Source: Terriglobus sp. RCC_193
GTDB lineage: Bacteria > Acidobacteriota > Terriglobia > Terriglobales > Acidobacteriaceae
DNA: 64,000 nucleotides
Assembly (NCBI RefSeq): GCF_041355105.1
Contig: NZ_JBFUPK010000002.1
Span: 124,001-188,000, forward strand
Direction: 5' to 3'
The translations under genes were made by a program, and so were the position numbers. This document shows, in pieces, positions 63,884 through 64,000 of the stretch. Position 1 is the first letter of the stretch; every line of letters starts with the position of its first letter. The notes under the pieces were generated by a model, which did no database searches, was not told the origin of the DNA, and saw only the letters and a list, made by a program, of their open reading frames with translations.

Positions 63884-64000
63884 GCCCCTAGCCTAAATGC
63901 GCCACATTCCGTTTCTGGCAGCAGGTGGCGCTGGATGCCGGGCCGTTTCGCAACGTTGCCAGCGCAATTGGGTAAAATAAATGAGTAGCGCATCTGGAGC

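Noticed and set aside
63981-64000. Start of a plus-strand gene at the window edge
   Set aside because: Only six codons are visible and no SD precedes the ATG, so it cannot be supported.

Overview
The window reads as chromosomal DNA of a soil-type member of the Acidobacteriota, close to the Terriglobus/Granulicella/Edaphobacter group. This is inferred from gene content, not from a marker-gene search. The signs are secreted Tat-signal Gfo/Idh/MocA oxidoreductases and sugar epimerases, a GH29 fucosidase, a sulfatase, several outer-membrane porins, a DUF4112 protein, many secreted proteins known only from this phylum, and fairly GC-rich coding DNA.

Layout. 1-8.7 kb is devoted to aromatic amino acids. 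A minus-strand operon runs trpB-trpA-chorismate mutase-DAHP synthase-dienelactone hydrolase-tyrA-ATP-grasp. A second unit, tRNA-Leu-trpC-trpF, lies just beyond it. Upstream of trpB is a leader with a 26-codon ORF full of Tyr, Phe and Trp codons, a terminator hairpin and a competing antiterminator pairing, which together look like a ribosome-mediated attenuator for the whole operon. 8.7-20 kb holds a response regulator with a histone-like tail, infC (apparently with an AUU start), an HTH-TPR protein, a cell-wall amidase and alaS. 20-31 kb holds a Phd/PIN toxin-antitoxin pair, a fucosidase, two membrane GGDEF proteins, recX and a set of Tat-exported sugar oxidoreductases and an epimerase. 31-36 kb holds a CHAD protein, a porin behind an 11-bp-periodic operator-like array, and poxB.

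36-39 kb is the accessory part. It has a lower-GC operon of unknown genes, the first of which resembles eukaryotic COMM-domain proteins, followed by two small membrane proteins. Next come hairpins, a duplicated fragment of the gyrA 3' end, debris, and then gyrA itself. gyrA carries an in-frame array of a 39-nt repeat that also occurs between genes.

42-64 kb holds a Fic protein behind a perfect inverted repeat, a LysM protein, a sulfatase, a rhomboid-like protein without the expected catalytic serine, a LysW-like zinc-ribbon protein, an MFS transporter, an OprB porin, an L,D-transpeptidase, an ECF sigma/anti-sigma/Spy-like set, a glutathione peroxidase, a cold-shock protein and a last oxidoreductase. 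tRNAs for Leu, Thr, Pro (two) and His are scattered through the window.

The least explained signals are three copies of a 260-300 bp element on the same strand (near 16.5, 34.0 and 36.2 kb). Each has a C-rich tract, three fixed-spacing copies of a motif beginning AAAATCGTCTTTC, a conserved mini-ORF starting Met-Pro-Thr, a TTGACAG box and a terminal hairpin.
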